This document shows, piece by piece, positions 35,071-44,594 of a stretch of 64,000 nt of DNA (position 1 is the stretch's first letter; each line of letters opens with the position of its first letter). The DNA is from Enterococcus saigonensis (GTDB taxonomy: Bacteria > Bacillota > Bacilli > Lactobacillales > Enterococcaceae): positions 315,001 through 379,000 of the forward strand of contig NZ_AP022822.1 in NCBI RefSeq assembly GCF_011397115.1, in the 5' to 3' direction. Below the pieces are notes generated by a model. It was not told the origin of the DNA, searched no databases, and saw only the letters and a list, made by a program, of their open reading frames with translations. The translations under genes and the position numbers were made by a program.

Positions 35071-37676
35071 TGCGAATTCTAAGAGCTGAAATTACCGGGT
35101 TTGGTAAATATCGTAATCAAACAATTGATTTTACGAGTGGCAATCAATTGTTTTACGGTGCAAATGAGGCGGGTAAGTCGACTTTGTATCAGTTTATTAT
35201 GGCGATGTTATTTGGCTTTCCTTTAAAAAGAGGAAGAAAACGTGATTTTGAACCTTTAGATGGTACGAGTTATGGTGGGCGTTTAGTAATAACACTCCCT
35301 GTGCAAGGTGAAGTGACAATCGAACGCTTTAAACAAGTGAATCGGGGGAAAGCAAAAGTTTACTTAAGACAGCAGACTGGAGATGATACGCTTTTAAATC
35401 AATTGATTGCACCTTTAAATCGGGAATTGTTTGAAGAAGTTTTTACTTTTCAACAAGAACAATTGGCGCAAATAGAGCGCCTACAAGAAAAACCACTGCA
35501 CGATGCTTTAATTTCATTGGGAATTACTGGGAGCAAAAAATTATTAGAAAAGCAACAGACCTATAACGAGAACGAACAAAAAATATTTAAAGTCAGAGGA
35601 CAGCGACAGGCTTTAAACAAGGCTTTAAAAGAACGGGAAAAAATTGCCCAACAAGTTTCGCAACAAGAAACAAAGGAAGCCGCCATTACCGATCTTTTAG
35701 CCGGCAAACAAAAAGATGAATTACTGCAACAAGAATTAACAGAAAAATTAAAACAAGCGCAGCAAGAATATTTAGTCCTAAAAGAAAAAGAAAATAGCTT
35801 TCCCCAATATGAAGAGTGGCAAGTTTTACAAAAAAAATATCCCAACGATGAATTAGGAGCCCAACCTGAGAAACTACAGGAATTTTACAATCAATATAAT
35901 CAGCTAAATACCCGCTTAGCAGAAGGCAAACAAGCATTGGTCGCGTTAAATGAATCTTATGGATTGACTGATCGTTACCGATTTTATCTCGAACATGAAA
36001 TAGAGATTAAAAATTTGCTACAAGATCAAGTTACTGCAGTGCGTTTAACCGACGATTTTCAAGCACATCTACGCGAGCAACAGCAATTAATAGAAGCCGT
36101 GACGGTTTTAGAAGATACGTATCAGTTTAACGTGGGAGAAGATCCACAGAAAAAAGTTCGTGTAGTTAAAAATTTAGTCCAAGACTATCACAGCATTACA
36201 TCAGATATTACGCAGGCGCAACAAGAAGTTCGGTGGCAAAAAGAACAACAGCCGGTACTTTCTACTACCCCTTCTTTTTTTCAACAGCAGACCGGAGCTG
36301 TTCTTCCTACCCTTATTGCTAGTTTTGTTGCAGTGATTTTTGTGATTGGTGGTATCCTCAGTACAAATGTCCGCTTTGTCTTATGGGCAATTGCCCTCAT
36401 TGCAGTGGGGGTCGCCCTTTACAATTACCAGAAAAAAACGACTAAAAAGCACTCTGTGAAAACAAAAGATAAGCAGCAAGAAAGCCACAAAATGACATTT
36501 GTGGACCAATTGATGAAAAAGCAAGAACAAATTTGGCACCACCTACAAACGCAATTACCTTTGCTTAAAGACCCGGAAGATTTACCTGTTGCTTTAGTTC
36601 AATTGCAAAATGCTGCAGAAGATTATCTTGTGAAAAATAATGCCCTGATGGCAGTGGATCAACGTTTGGATCAATTAGATCAAGCGTATGGCGCTTTTTT
36701 ACAACGGTTTTCATTTTTAGATAAATGGGTGCCACAAGAAGGACAAGATATTTTACAACGTTTATTATTAGTACAAAATTTTGCTGATGAGATGCAAGAA
36801 GTGAAGTTGCAGCAGGAACAACCCACAGCGGCTTTATTGATTCGTCAAAATCAACAATTGCAACAGCAACTTGATCAACTGGTGGCAGAAAATCAGAATT
36901 TGCTTAGTAGTGTAGGAATTACGCAACCTACTGAAATTCCATTATGGATTGCACAAATGCATCAAAAAGCGGGTGACTTAGCCCGAAAACAAGAACTTGC
37001 AGCAAGGCTAAAAAATTTATTTCCTAAAAAAATTACCGCTACACAATTAGCAATGAAAAGAGCAACAGTACAAAAGAAGCTAGAAGAATTACAGCTAGCT
37101 GATCGCCAAGTGAACCGTAGTATACAAAGCGCACAATTAAAAATTGAACAGATGCAAAGTGATGGAACTTTAGATGAGTTACGTCAAAGCTTAACGCAAG
37201 CAGACAGTAAGGTTTATGAACTGGCGCTCCAATGGGGAAAAAATAAACTGTTGGCAGCTTTACTAGGTGATTTAGCAACAGAACTTTCAGATAAACAGTT
37301 GCCGCAGTTGTTACAAAAGAGCAGTGAATACTTAAAAATTTTGACAAAAGACAATTATACAGCTTTGGATTTTATTGAAGGAGAATTAGTTGTCAAAACT
37401 AAAAATCAAAACTGGCAGATTTATGAACTTTCCACAGGTACTAAAGATCAAGTGATTATGGCAGTTCGCTTTGGTTATTTATCCTTGCAGGAAAGAATTT
37501 TATGTCCGTTAATCATTGATGATGGCTGGTTGCATTATGATAGTATTCGTAAAGAACAATTAGCTGTCTTGTTAAAAGAATTTTCCCAAGACTATCAAGT
37601 GATTTGTTTGTCTTCTGACGTAGAAATGGTAAGCTATTATGAGAAGTTACAACAAAAAATTGTTGTGTTAAATTAG
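35070..37676 (+). CDS. yhaN: YhaN-type SMC/Rad50-like ATPase
   Basis: An 868-residue SbcC/Rad50-like protein. It has an N-terminal Walker A (YGANEAGKSTL, about 31-41), two long coiled coils (about 170-400 and 480-750), and a C-terminal lobe with signature LSTGTKDQV and Walker B/D-loop PLIIDDGWLHYD. Two hydrophobic segments (about residues 405-450, LPTLIASFVAVIFVIGG then VLWAIALIAVGVAL) sit between the coils where Rad50 has its zinc hook, a known YhaN feature suggesting membrane attachment. The start is ATG 35070, overlapping the yhaO stop; the in-frame ATG 35055 is an alternative. It acts with YhaO. Confidence 0.9.
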   Translation: MRILRAEITGFGKYRNQTIDFTSGNQLFYGANEAGKSTLYQFIMAMLFGFPLKRGRKRDFEPLDGTSYGGRLVITLPVQGEVTIERFKQVNRGKAKVYLRQQTGDDTLLNQLIAPLNRELFEEVFTFQQEQLAQIERLQEKPLHDALISLGITGSKKLLEKQQTYNENEQKIFKVRGQRQALNKALKEREKIAQQVSQQETKEAAITDLLAGKQKDELLQQELTEKLKQAQQEYLVLKEKENSFPQYEEWQVLQKKYPNDELGAQPEKLQEFYNQYNQLNTRLAEGKQALVALNESYGLTDRYRFYLEHEIEIKNLLQDQVTAVRLTDDFQAHLREQQQLIEAVTVLEDTYQFNVGEDPQKKVRVVKNLVQDYHSITSDITQAQQEVRWQKEQQPVLSTTPSFFQQQTGAVLPTLIASFVAVIFVIGGILSTNVRFVLWAIALIAVGVALYNYQKKTTKKHSVKTKDKQQESHKMTFVDQLMKKQEQIWHHLQTQLPLLKDPEDLPVALVQLQNAAEDYLVKNNALMAVDQRLDQLDQAYGAFLQRFSFLDKWVPQEGQDILQRLLLVQNFADEMQEVKLQQEQPTAALLIRQNQQLQQQLDQLVAENQNLLSSVGITQPTEIPLWIAQMHQKAGDLARKQELAARLKNLFPKKITATQLAMKRATVQKKLEELQLADRQVNRSIQSAQLKIEQMQSDGTLDELRQSLTQADSKVYELALQWGKNKLLAALLGDLATELSDKQLPQLLQKSSEYLKILTKDNYTALDFIEGELVVKTKNQNWQIYELSTGTKDQVIMAVRFGYLSLQERILCPLIIDDGWLHYDSIRKEQLAVLLKEFSQDYQVICLSSDVEMVSYYEKLQQKIVVLN

Positions 37677-37725
37677 TTTTTTGTTGCAAGTTGTGACTAG
37701 AAAAAAGAAGTAAGAGGAGATTGCC

Positions 37726-38670
37726 ATGAAAAAATTAAAAGATTTAGCCGTGGATGAAGAATTTCAAGCTTTTTTATTAATTAAAAATGCCGATGTTCGG
37801 TTAGCTAAAAACGGTAAAAAATTTATTGCATTTACTTTTCAAGATACGTCTGGTACGATTGACGGCAAGTTTTGGGATGCTTCTGAAGAAGAAATTAATA
37901 AATTTGCAGCAGGCAAAGTGGTTGCCTTACAAGGAAAACGTGAATTGTATAACGGTAATCCACAAGTGAAAATTGTTCATCTGCGATTAGCGCGTGCTGA
38001 TGAACCTAGTGAACCCACGCAATATATGGAAAGAGCACCGCTTAAAAAAGAAGAGATGGAAGAAGAAATCAATCAAACTTTATTTGAAATTATCAATCCT
38101 CATTGGAATCGGATTGTTCGCTTTTTATTAAATAAATATCAAAAAGAATTTTTTGACTATCCTGCAGCTAAACGCAATCATCATGCTTTTGCTGGTGGTT
38201 TAGCCTATCACACAGTTTCAATGCTGCGTTTAGCCAAAGCAATCGTCAAAGAATATCCGGAATTAAATCCATCGTTGTTATATGCGGGAGTTATTTTACA
38301 CGATTTAGGGAAAGTCGTGGAATTATCTGGGCCTATGTCAACGGAATACACTTTAGTGGGAAATTTGGTTGGTCATTTGGTGTTGGTAGATGAAGAAATT
38401 ACAAAAGCTTGTATAGCTTTAAAATTTGATGAAAACGAAGAAGATATTGTCGTTTTACGTCACATGGTTTTAGCACACCACGGTTTGTTGGAATATGGCT
38501 CGCCTGTTCGACCACGTATTATGGAGGCTGAAATCTTACATCAAATTGACAATTTAGATGCTTCGATGCAAATGATGCTAACTTCTTTGCGCCAAACACA
38601 ACCGGGAAATTATTCGGATCGTATTTTTGGAATGGATAATCGTAGTTTCTATTTGCCTAAAGATGTATAG
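37726..38670 (+). CDS. yhaM: 3'-5' exoribonuclease YhaM
   Basis: A 314-residue protein with an N-terminal OB-fold (about 10-95, GKKFIAFTFQDTSGTIDGKFWDAS) and an HD domain (about 140-300). The metal-binding residues are seen in HHAFAGGLAYHTVSM and ILHDLGK, with a later HH in VLAHHGL. YhaM trims RNA 3' ends and can also degrade single-stranded DNA. AAGAGGAG precedes ATG 37726. Third gene of the yhaONM operon, 49 bases after yhaN. An imperfect terminator follows. Confidence 0.95.
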   Translation: MKKLKDLAVDEEFQAFLLIKNADVRLAKNGKKFIAFTFQDTSGTIDGKFWDASEEEINKFAAGKVVALQGKRELYNGNPQVKIVHLRLARADEPSEPTQYMERAPLKKEEMEEEINQTLFEIINPHWNRIVRFLLNKYQKEFFDYPAAKRNHHAFAGGLAYHTVSMLRLAKAIVKEYPELNPSLLYAGVILHDLGKVVELSGPMSTEYTLVGNLVGHLVLVDEEITKACIALKFDENEEDIVVLRHMVLAHHGLLEYGSPVRPRIMEAEILHQIDNLDASMQMMLTSLRQTQPGNYSDRIFGMDNRSFYLPKDV

Positions 38671-38689
38671 CAACACATACTAAAAATAA

Positions 38690-38755
38690 TAAAGTTTCAT
38701 TTATACCACAATATTTATGAGAGAAATTGTTTGGTACAAATGAAGCTTTTTATTT
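38690..38755 (+). terminator. yhaM terminator (imperfect)
   Basis: Stem AAGTTTCATTTATACCACAA with TTGTTTGGTACAAATGAAGCTT, a few mismatches, then TTTTTATTT. Confidence 0.6.
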
Positions 38756-38951
38756 ATGCAAAAATAATGATTTTTCTTCTTTTTCGGCTATCAAAATGTG
38801 AGGTTTTTGAAAGTGAAGGTTAAATCTTCTGGAATTTAGTCATTTTTCTTAAAGTTTTTATAAACTAATTGATATTTTTATTGAATTTCAGTAAATAAAA
38901 ATCTCCTATGTTATCTTTTTTTGTAGAGAATTTTCAAAGGAGATTACAGCT

Positions 38952-39724
38952 GTGGAAAAGATGAACGGTCTAAGCTTAGCTGAGGTGCAGTTACGAAAAG
39001 AACAAGGATTACAAAATAATTTTATTGAAAACGCGGCCAAATCAACACGGGCCATCTTTTACGATAATTTAGTTACATTATTTAATTTTTTAAATTTATT
39101 GATTGGGATTTGTCTTTTTTTAGTAGGCGCTTATAGCAATATGTTTTATCTGATTATTATTTTAGTCAATATCATAATTGGGATTTATCAAGAGATTCAT
39201 GCCCGTAATTTAGTCCAAAAGCTTTCAATTGTGAATAAAAAGCAGGTGAGCGTTTTTCGCGATGGGATTGAAATAAAGGTAGCTACTTCAGAGTTGGTCA
39301 TAGAGGATTTGGTCAAAATAACTGCAGGAGAGCAAGTTCCTTCTGATGTAAAAGTTATATGTGGCTTTGCTGAAGTTAATGAAGCAATGTTGACAGGAGA
39401 AGCCGATTTAATTGCTAAACAGGCTGGGGAAACCTTATTGTCGGGAAGTTTTTTAGTTAGTGGAGAAGTATTCGCACGAGTTATCCATGTGGGAAAAGAT
39501 AATTATGCCGTAAAATTAACCAATGAAGCGAAAATGCATAAACCGCTTAACTCAGAATTAATTCGGGCAATTCGTCAGGTAACAAAGTTTACTAGTTTTG
39601 TCATTATTCCTTTTGGTCTACTCCTGTTTTTAGAAGCTTATATTTGGCGTGCAAGCGGAATGAAAGAAGCAGTGGTGGTTTCTGTTGCAGCTGTTTTGGG
39701 AATGTTGCCTAAAGGTTTAGTTTT
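38952..39724 (+). pseudogene. P-type cation-transporting ATPase, N-terminal part (interrupted by IS)
   Basis: The N-terminal 257 codons of a P-type ATPase (Exp7/PacL-like): two hydrophobic segments (about 35-75), the actuator motif MLTGEAD (about 147-153), then TM3-TM4 ending in the ion-site motif MLPKGLV at 39700-39719. The frame then runs into the IS element and stops at 39755. Start GTG 38952 follows AAAGGAG. The fragment lacks the phosphorylation domain and cannot transport. The rest of the gene lies at 40787-42329; together they would make about 770 residues. Confidence 0.9.
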
Positions 39725-40786
39725 CGCCGATTGTAAAATTAAGCTAGACAACTAAAAAAGTCATTTGTGCTACACTCAAAATAGTTCCGTCCAAAGAATT
39801 ATAAGGAGTGAGTACAAATGACCTATACCCATCTTACAACGGATGAACTTGTAATGATAGAGTCTTATTTCAAAATAAATCAATCTGTTGCGAAAACTGC
39901 GCATTGCTTGAATCGTTCAAGACAAACGATCCATAAAGTATACCTGTTCTTCAAGCAAGGAAAATCAGCCTTAGAGTACTATCAACAGTATAAGAAAAAC
40001 AAATCAAACTGTGGTAGACGCCCGCTTGTTTTACCTGAGGAACAATCAGAATATATTCAAAGAAAGGTTGTTCAAGGATGGACACCCGATGTGATTGTTG
40101 GTCGTGCAGCGTTTCCTATTCGTTGTTCTGCTCGTACCATTTATCGTATGTTCAAAAAGGGGCTATTTAATCCTTCTGACTTACCGATGAAAGGCAAGCG
40201 TAAACCAAATGGACATCAAGAAAGACGTGGAAAACAAGCTTTCCGTCGCTCTATTCATGAACGTGAAAAAGATTATAGCCAATTCTCAAATGAGTTTGGT
40301 CACCTTGAAGGTGACACTATCGTAGGTTTGAAACATAAAAGTGCTGTAATTACCTTAGTTGAACGATTATCAAAAGTTATCATCACATTGAAACCGTGTG
40401 GTAGACAAGCGATTGATATTGAAAACAAATTAAATCATTGGTTTGAATCTGTACCGAAAAATCTATTCAAATCCATCACTTTTGATTGTGGAAAGGAATT
40501 TTCAAATTGGAAACAGATCAGTAATGCCAATGATATTGCCATTTATTTCGCTGATCCAGGAACGCCGTCTCAAAGAGGCCTAAACGAGAATTCTAACGGA
40601 TTGTTACGTAGAGATGGTTTATTGAAATCTATGGATTTCAATTCAGTAGATGAATCTTTTATTCAATCTGTCGCATCGAAACGAAATAATATTCCTAGAA
40701 AATCACTGAATTATCGAACACCTTTGGAAGTATTTTTGAGTTACGTAAGTATTGATGATTTGTCTAACTTAATTTGACAATTAAGA
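39725..40786 (+). mobile_element. IS30-family insertion sequence
   Basis: The terminal inverted repeats are TTGTAAAATTAAGCTAGACA (from 39731) and, read inward on the minus strand, TTGTCAAATTAAGTTAGACA (from 40780); they differ at two positions. The ATPase reading can be restored exactly only if the element is taken as 39725-40786 with a TTT target duplication (39722-39724 and 40787-40789). That leaves six bases outside each repeat unexplained. Measured by the inverted repeats alone the element is 1050 bases. It resembles enterococcal elements such as IS6770/IS1062, from memory. Confidence 0.88.
39818..40777 (+). CDS. IS30-family transposase
   Basis: A 319-residue intact transposase. An N-terminal helix-turn-helix (about 1-50, LTTDELVMIESYFKIN and AKTAHCLNRSRQTIHKVY) is followed by a DDE catalytic core: Asp in GHLEGDTIVG, Asp in SITFDCGKEF, and Glu in the GTPSQRGLNENSNGLLR block, which is diagnostic of IS30. 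ATAAGGAGTGAG precedes ATG 39818. No frameshift or stop is present, so the element may be mobile. It is transcribed in the same direction as the ATPase gene it interrupts. Confidence 0.95.
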   Translation: MTYTHLTTDELVMIESYFKINQSVAKTAHCLNRSRQTIHKVYLFFKQGKSALEYYQQYKKNKSNCGRRPLVLPEEQSEYIQRKVVQGWTPDVIVGRAAFPIRCSARTIYRMFKKGLFNPSDLPMKGKRKPNGHQERRGKQAFRRSIHEREKDYSQFSNEFGHLEGDTIVGLKHKSAVITLVERLSKVIITLKPCGRQAIDIENKLNHWFESVPKNLFKSITFDCGKEFSNWKQISNANDIAIYFADPGTPSQRGLNENSNGLLRRDGLLKSMDFNSVDESFIQSVASKRNNIPRKSLNYRTPLEVFLSYVSIDDLSNLI

Positions 40787-42329
40787 TTTATTAATTAGTA
40801 TCGCACTAACGACAGGGGTTACCAAATTAGCCAAAAAGAGAATTTTGGTTCAAGATATGTATGCAATTGAAACACTGGCACATGTTGATACGCTTTGCCT
40901 GGATAAGACGGGGACGATTACAGAAGGAAATATGCGCGTTTTAAAATTCCACAGTCTACAAAAAGAATACGAAGTACAACTGCCGACTATCATAGGGAGC
41001 TACTTAAAAAACAGCACAGATTGTAATGCAACAATGCAAGCCTTGCGAAATTATTTTCCTGAAAAGAACCTTTATACTGCCAGTCGTGTAACCCCATTTT
41101 CTTCAGAACGAAAGTGGAGCAAAATGGATTTAGCGACAATTGGAACAGTGTACTTGGGAGCCCCTGAACGTATCTTGGCAAAAGAGCATATTCCGGAGAT
41201 AGTTTTTACAGCACAAAAGGCAGGGCTACGGGTATTAATAATTGCAGTAGCAAAAACCTCAGAAGAAAAAGAGGCGCGTCGTGCAATTGCCGTAATTGAA
41301 ATTGAAGATATTATTCGAAATAATGCGGCCCAAACACTCGCCTATTTGGATCATGAAGGAGTAGCGTTAAAAGTTATCTCAGGTGATAATCCAGTGACTG
41401 TCGCCAATATCGCTAAGCGAGCGGGACTGTTACATTACGAAAAATATATTGATTTAACAACTTGTGAAACTGATGCTGAGATAAGACAAGCGGCATTAGA
41501 CTATACCGTTTTTGGTCGTGTTACTCCTCAACAAAAGAAATTACTAGTTCAAGCTTTGAAAAAAGCCGGTGGAACGGTGGCAATGACAGGTGATGGTGTC
41601 AATGACATTTTGGCACTGCGAGAAGCAGATGTAAGTATTGCAATGGCAGATGGTGATGCCGCAACGCGTCAAATCGCCAATTTGGTATTGTTGGATTCAG
41701 ATTTTACCACCTTACCAGAAGTCTTATTTGAAGGACGACGAGTAGTAAACAATGTGACCAAAGTTGCTGGTATTTTTTTCATTAAAACCATCTATTCTTT
41801 CTTATTATCTATTATTTGTTTATTAAGCGTCCGCGCGTTTCCTTTCCTCCCGATTCAAATCACACTGATTGACTTGGCAATTGAAGGGTACCCTTCTTTC
41901 TTTTTATCTTTTGAGGAGAATCAAAAGAAAGTCACTGGAAAGTTTTTACCTACCGCACTTCAAGCAGCTTTGCCGAATGCTTTATTAATAGTTGTGAATA
42001 TTTTGACGGTACAATTATTGAGTAGGCAAGCAAATTGGTCACAAGTACAAGTTACTACTTTAATGTATTATCTATTAATTGGGATTAGCTATTTAGCGGT
42101 AATTAAAGTTTGTTTACCACTTAACCCATTGCGGGTATTTCTGATAGCCACTACAATTGGTGGAATTTATGTTGCTGCAATGTTGTTTGATAAAATTTTA
42201 GAAATTAATTTTTTAACATCGGCAACTATTCCTATATTTATTATAGGGATGCTAGTGAATGGTATTTTGTACAGTCTTATAACGTGGTTCATGAAGAAAA
42301 GACAAAATAAGATAAAGAGCGTGCACTAG
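40787..42329 (+). pseudogene. P-type cation-transporting ATPase, C-terminal part
   Basis: The continuation of the ATPase begins with LLISIALTTGVTKLAKKRILVQ right after the IS. The phosphorylation motif DKTGT starts at 40902, the nucleotide-binding region follows, and GDGVND is near 41590. Six or so hydrophobic segments form the C-terminal membrane part. A frame could start at TTG 40845, but it lacks the first four membrane segments and has no ribosome-binding site. No further stops are present, so the IS insertion looks recent and the gene otherwise sound. The transported ion is unknown. Confidence 0.9.
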
Positions 42330-42382
42330 GTGAATTCATTTTTTAAAAGAAAATTTCGTTAAGTTTTTTTGTCAGTACAAGC

Positions 42383-42436
42383 AAAAAGTCCTCTGGTTTG
42401 AAAGTTAAAATAACTTTGACCAGGAGGACTTTTCTT
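42383..42436. terminator. Bidirectional terminator between the ATPase gene and prsA
   Basis: Long interrupted stem AAAAGTCCTCTGGT / ACCAGGAGGACTTTT with an inner AAGTTA/TAACTT stem, T-rich on both readings. Confidence 0.85.
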
Positions 42437-42496
42437 TATTTAAGGTTGCAGTAGATACATAAGTTTAACTACCAGTGTAGCTGTCTTATTTTTTAA

Positions 42497-43492
42497 TTAT
42501 TTAGATTCAGCCGTTGAGCTTTCTGCTGTTTTAGATTCTTCGGTAGAAGAATCTGCTTTTGAATCTTTCGTTGAGCTTGATTTTGTATCTTTTGTTTCAG
42601 CAGCTTCAATAAAGTCGCTTAAGATATTTTGTAAAGCATCATCTTTTACTTTTACATTAGCTTCTTTTAATTCTTGTCCGATTACTTTAGCAGAGAATGT
42701 AGAATCAGATGCTTTGGTATTGATGGCAATTTCTTTCAATTCTTTTTTGTAAGGGTCCATTGAATTGCCTTTAGCTTTGTTTTTATCCATCCGAACAACG
42801 TAATAGCTTGTCATCATAGTAGATTGGTCAGTAACCGGGATAACGTCAGAAATTTCACCATCCTTTAGTTTGAAAGCAGCGGTTTTAACATCGGCTGGCA
42901 CGCTTGCTGTTTGAGAATCAAAGGAGATTTTGCCACCTTTTTCTTTAGTAGCAGAGTCAGTGGAACTCTTCTTTGCGATTTTTTCAAAGTCTGCGTCTTT
43001 TTTACTTACTTCATCTTTTAATTTTTTGGCTTCATCTTCACTTGCAGCAGCAATGATGTGTGCATCAACTTCTGGATGGAAAGAATCCCACGCTGTTTTT
43101 AAATCTTTGTCAGTAACTTTGACATGTGATTTAATACCTTTTTCTAAAGCAGCTTGTTGCGTTAAGTATTCTTTGAAAGTTTTCTTAGTGAAACCAGATT
43201 GTTCTAGTTGTTGTTCAAATGAATCGCCGTAAACTTTGGCTTGTTCATTGTATTGCTTATCAATTTCTTTTTGATCAACTTTATCACCATATTTGTCACC
43301 AAAAACTTTTAAAATAATCATATTACGGATTGTTTGTTGATTGTTAGATTCATATTTTGCTTGATCGTAAAAATCTGATACCGTGATTTTTGCACCTTTC
43401 ATTGTGGCGATATCTTGGTCTTTGGCGCCACAAGCAGCAAGGGATAAAACAGCCATTGCACTGACAGCGGCTAATAACATTTTTTTCTTCAT
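42497..43492 (-). CDS. prsA: Foldase lipoprotein PrsA (parvulin-type)
   Basis: A 331-residue exported lipoprotein. The signal peptide ends in the lipobox LAAC with Cys21 as the lipid-bearing residue. A SurA-like N-terminal domain, a parvulin-like prolyl isomerase region (about 135-235, VDAHIIAAASEDEAKKL to YYVVRMD) and a Ser/Thr/Lys/Glu-rich low-complexity tail (about 297-331) follow. PrsA helps secreted proteins and PBPs fold on the outer face of the membrane. It lies close to the hit-ecsAB genes, as in other Firmicutes. The 3' end meets a shared terminator. Confidence 0.95.
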   Translation of the reverse strand: MKKKMLLAAVSAMAVLSLAACGAKDQDIATMKGAKITVSDFYDQAKYESNNQQTIRNMIILKVFGDKYGDKVDQKEIDKQYNEQAKVYGDSFEQQLEQSGFTKKTFKEYLTQQAALEKGIKSHVKVTDKDLKTAWDSFHPEVDAHIIAAASEDEAKKLKDEVSKKDADFEKIAKKSSTDSATKEKGGKISFDSQTASVPADVKTAAFKLKDGEISDVIPVTDQSTMMTSYYVVRMDKNKAKGNSMDPYKKELKEIAINTKASDSTFSAKVIGQELKEANVKVKDDALQNILSDFIEAAETKDTKSSSTKDSKADSSTEESKTAESSTAESK

Positions 43493-43614
43493 TTAGTTGA
43501 GCACTCCTGTATTTTCAATTTAATTTTCACAAATATTACTATAGCACATTCTGTTTTTAAAAAAAATCACTGGTTGGAAGTTTCAAACAAAATTCACACA
43601 ATGGTCGTTTTTCT

Positions 43615-43998
43615 TTAGCTTTCCTTAGAGACTATCGGCATGTCTGTTGTAGATAGTGTGTCATTTGTAAATGCGTCGACATGTTCGGTTAACGTTTCCA
43701 CTTGATCTTTAATCTGTGCGACACGCGGTTGGGCTTGAAATTTAAATTCTGTGATATCTTGCTGCAGACCTGACGTAAAAGCGGGAATAAGTTCTTGTGC
43801 TGTTTTTTGTGTTGTTTGCAGCGCGTTTTTGAAATTTGTTAAACGCGTATTCAATTCAAGAGTAGTCTCTGTGGCAAGCTCTAGTTCACGCGCCAACTTT
43901 TCTCTTGTTTCGTTACCGCTTCTAGGAACAGTGAGTAATGTCCCAACACCCCCGGCAACAGAGCCGACCACGAATCCTTTTAAGAAATTTTTTAACAT
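43615..43998 (-). CDS. YtxH-domain protein
   Basis: A 127-residue protein with a single N-terminal glycine-rich membrane segment (FLKGFVVGSVAGGVGTLL) followed by PRSGNETREKLARE, the YtxH hallmark, and a helical, probably coiled-coil, remainder. AGGTG precedes ATG 43998, which directly abuts the hit stop codon. YtxH proteins are stress- or envelope-associated without a defined reaction. Cotranscribed with hit. Confidence 0.85.
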   Translation of the reverse strand: MLKNFLKGFVVGSVAGGVGTLLTVPRSGNETREKLARELELATETTLELNTRLTNFKNALQTTQKTAQELIPAFTSGLQQDITEFKFQAQPRVAQIKDQVETLTEHVDAFTNDTLSTTDMPIVSKES

Positions 43999-44424
43999 TT
44001 ATTTCACCTGCTTTGCAATAGCTTTGGCGATAGCTTTCATTTCATCTTCATTGTGCAGACCTTCGTGATTGCCAAAATGAACGGAGAAGTCATCTGTTTT
44101 TTCATAGCGAGGAATTAAATGTACATGGGAATGAAAAACGGATTGATAAGCTAGTTCTTTATTATTATTTAAAATATTTAGTCCGGCCATTTCCGGAAAA
44201 GCAGTTTCTAGTGCACGGGCAATTTTAGGAATACGAGCAAAAACTGCGCTAGCCAAGTCTTCATCGTATTCAAAAATATCGGTAACGTGTTTTTTAGGAA
44301 TTACTAATGTGTGTCCTTGTGTAACTTGAGAAAGATCTAAAAAGGCGTAGACAACATCGTCTTCGTAAACTTTATAGCTAGGAATTTCACCTGCTGCGAT
44401 TTTACAAAAAATACAATTTTCCAT
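43999..44424 (-). CDS. hit: HIT-family nucleotide hydrolase
   Basis: A 141-residue histidine-triad protein with N-terminal CIFCKIAAGEIPSYKVYED and the triad HSHVHLIP. Members hydrolyse adenosine phosphoramidates or dinucleotide polyphosphates. ATG 44424 follows AAAGGATG by 5 bases; longer readings to 44463 have no ribosome-binding site. It is divergent from ecsAB, the same arrangement as hit-ecsA in B. subtilis. Confidence 0.92.
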   Translation of the reverse strand: MENCIFCKIAAGEIPSYKVYEDDVVYAFLDLSQVTQGHTLVIPKKHVTDIFEYDEDLASAVFARIPKIARALETAFPEMAGLNILNNNKELAYQSVFHSHVHLIPRYEKTDDFSVHFGNHEGLHNEDEMKAIAKAIAKQVK

Positions 44425-44536
44425 GAAGGTCATCCTTTCTTCTTGCTTGCAGCGTCGCTGCAAGATTTTAATCGATTTTGTTATTCTTACTTTACCACAA
44501 CCAGCCAGTTTTTTTCAGAGAAAGGCTGTTTTTTGG

Positions 44537-44542
44537 TATAAT
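44537..44542 (+). promoter_or_regulatory. ecsAB promoter (extended -10)
   Basis: TGGTATAAT (44534-44542) gives a TG-extended -10, about 52 bases before ecsA. No clear -35. Confidence 0.55.
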
Positions 44543-44594
44543 AAGACTGCTATCAATTGGAATTTTAAAAGCCGAGATAAAGGAGCTTATCAAA

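Noticed and set aside
40845..42329. Independent shorter P-type ATPase
   Set aside because: It lacks the actuator domain and first four membrane segments, has no ribosome-binding site, and continues exactly the fragment upstream of the IS.
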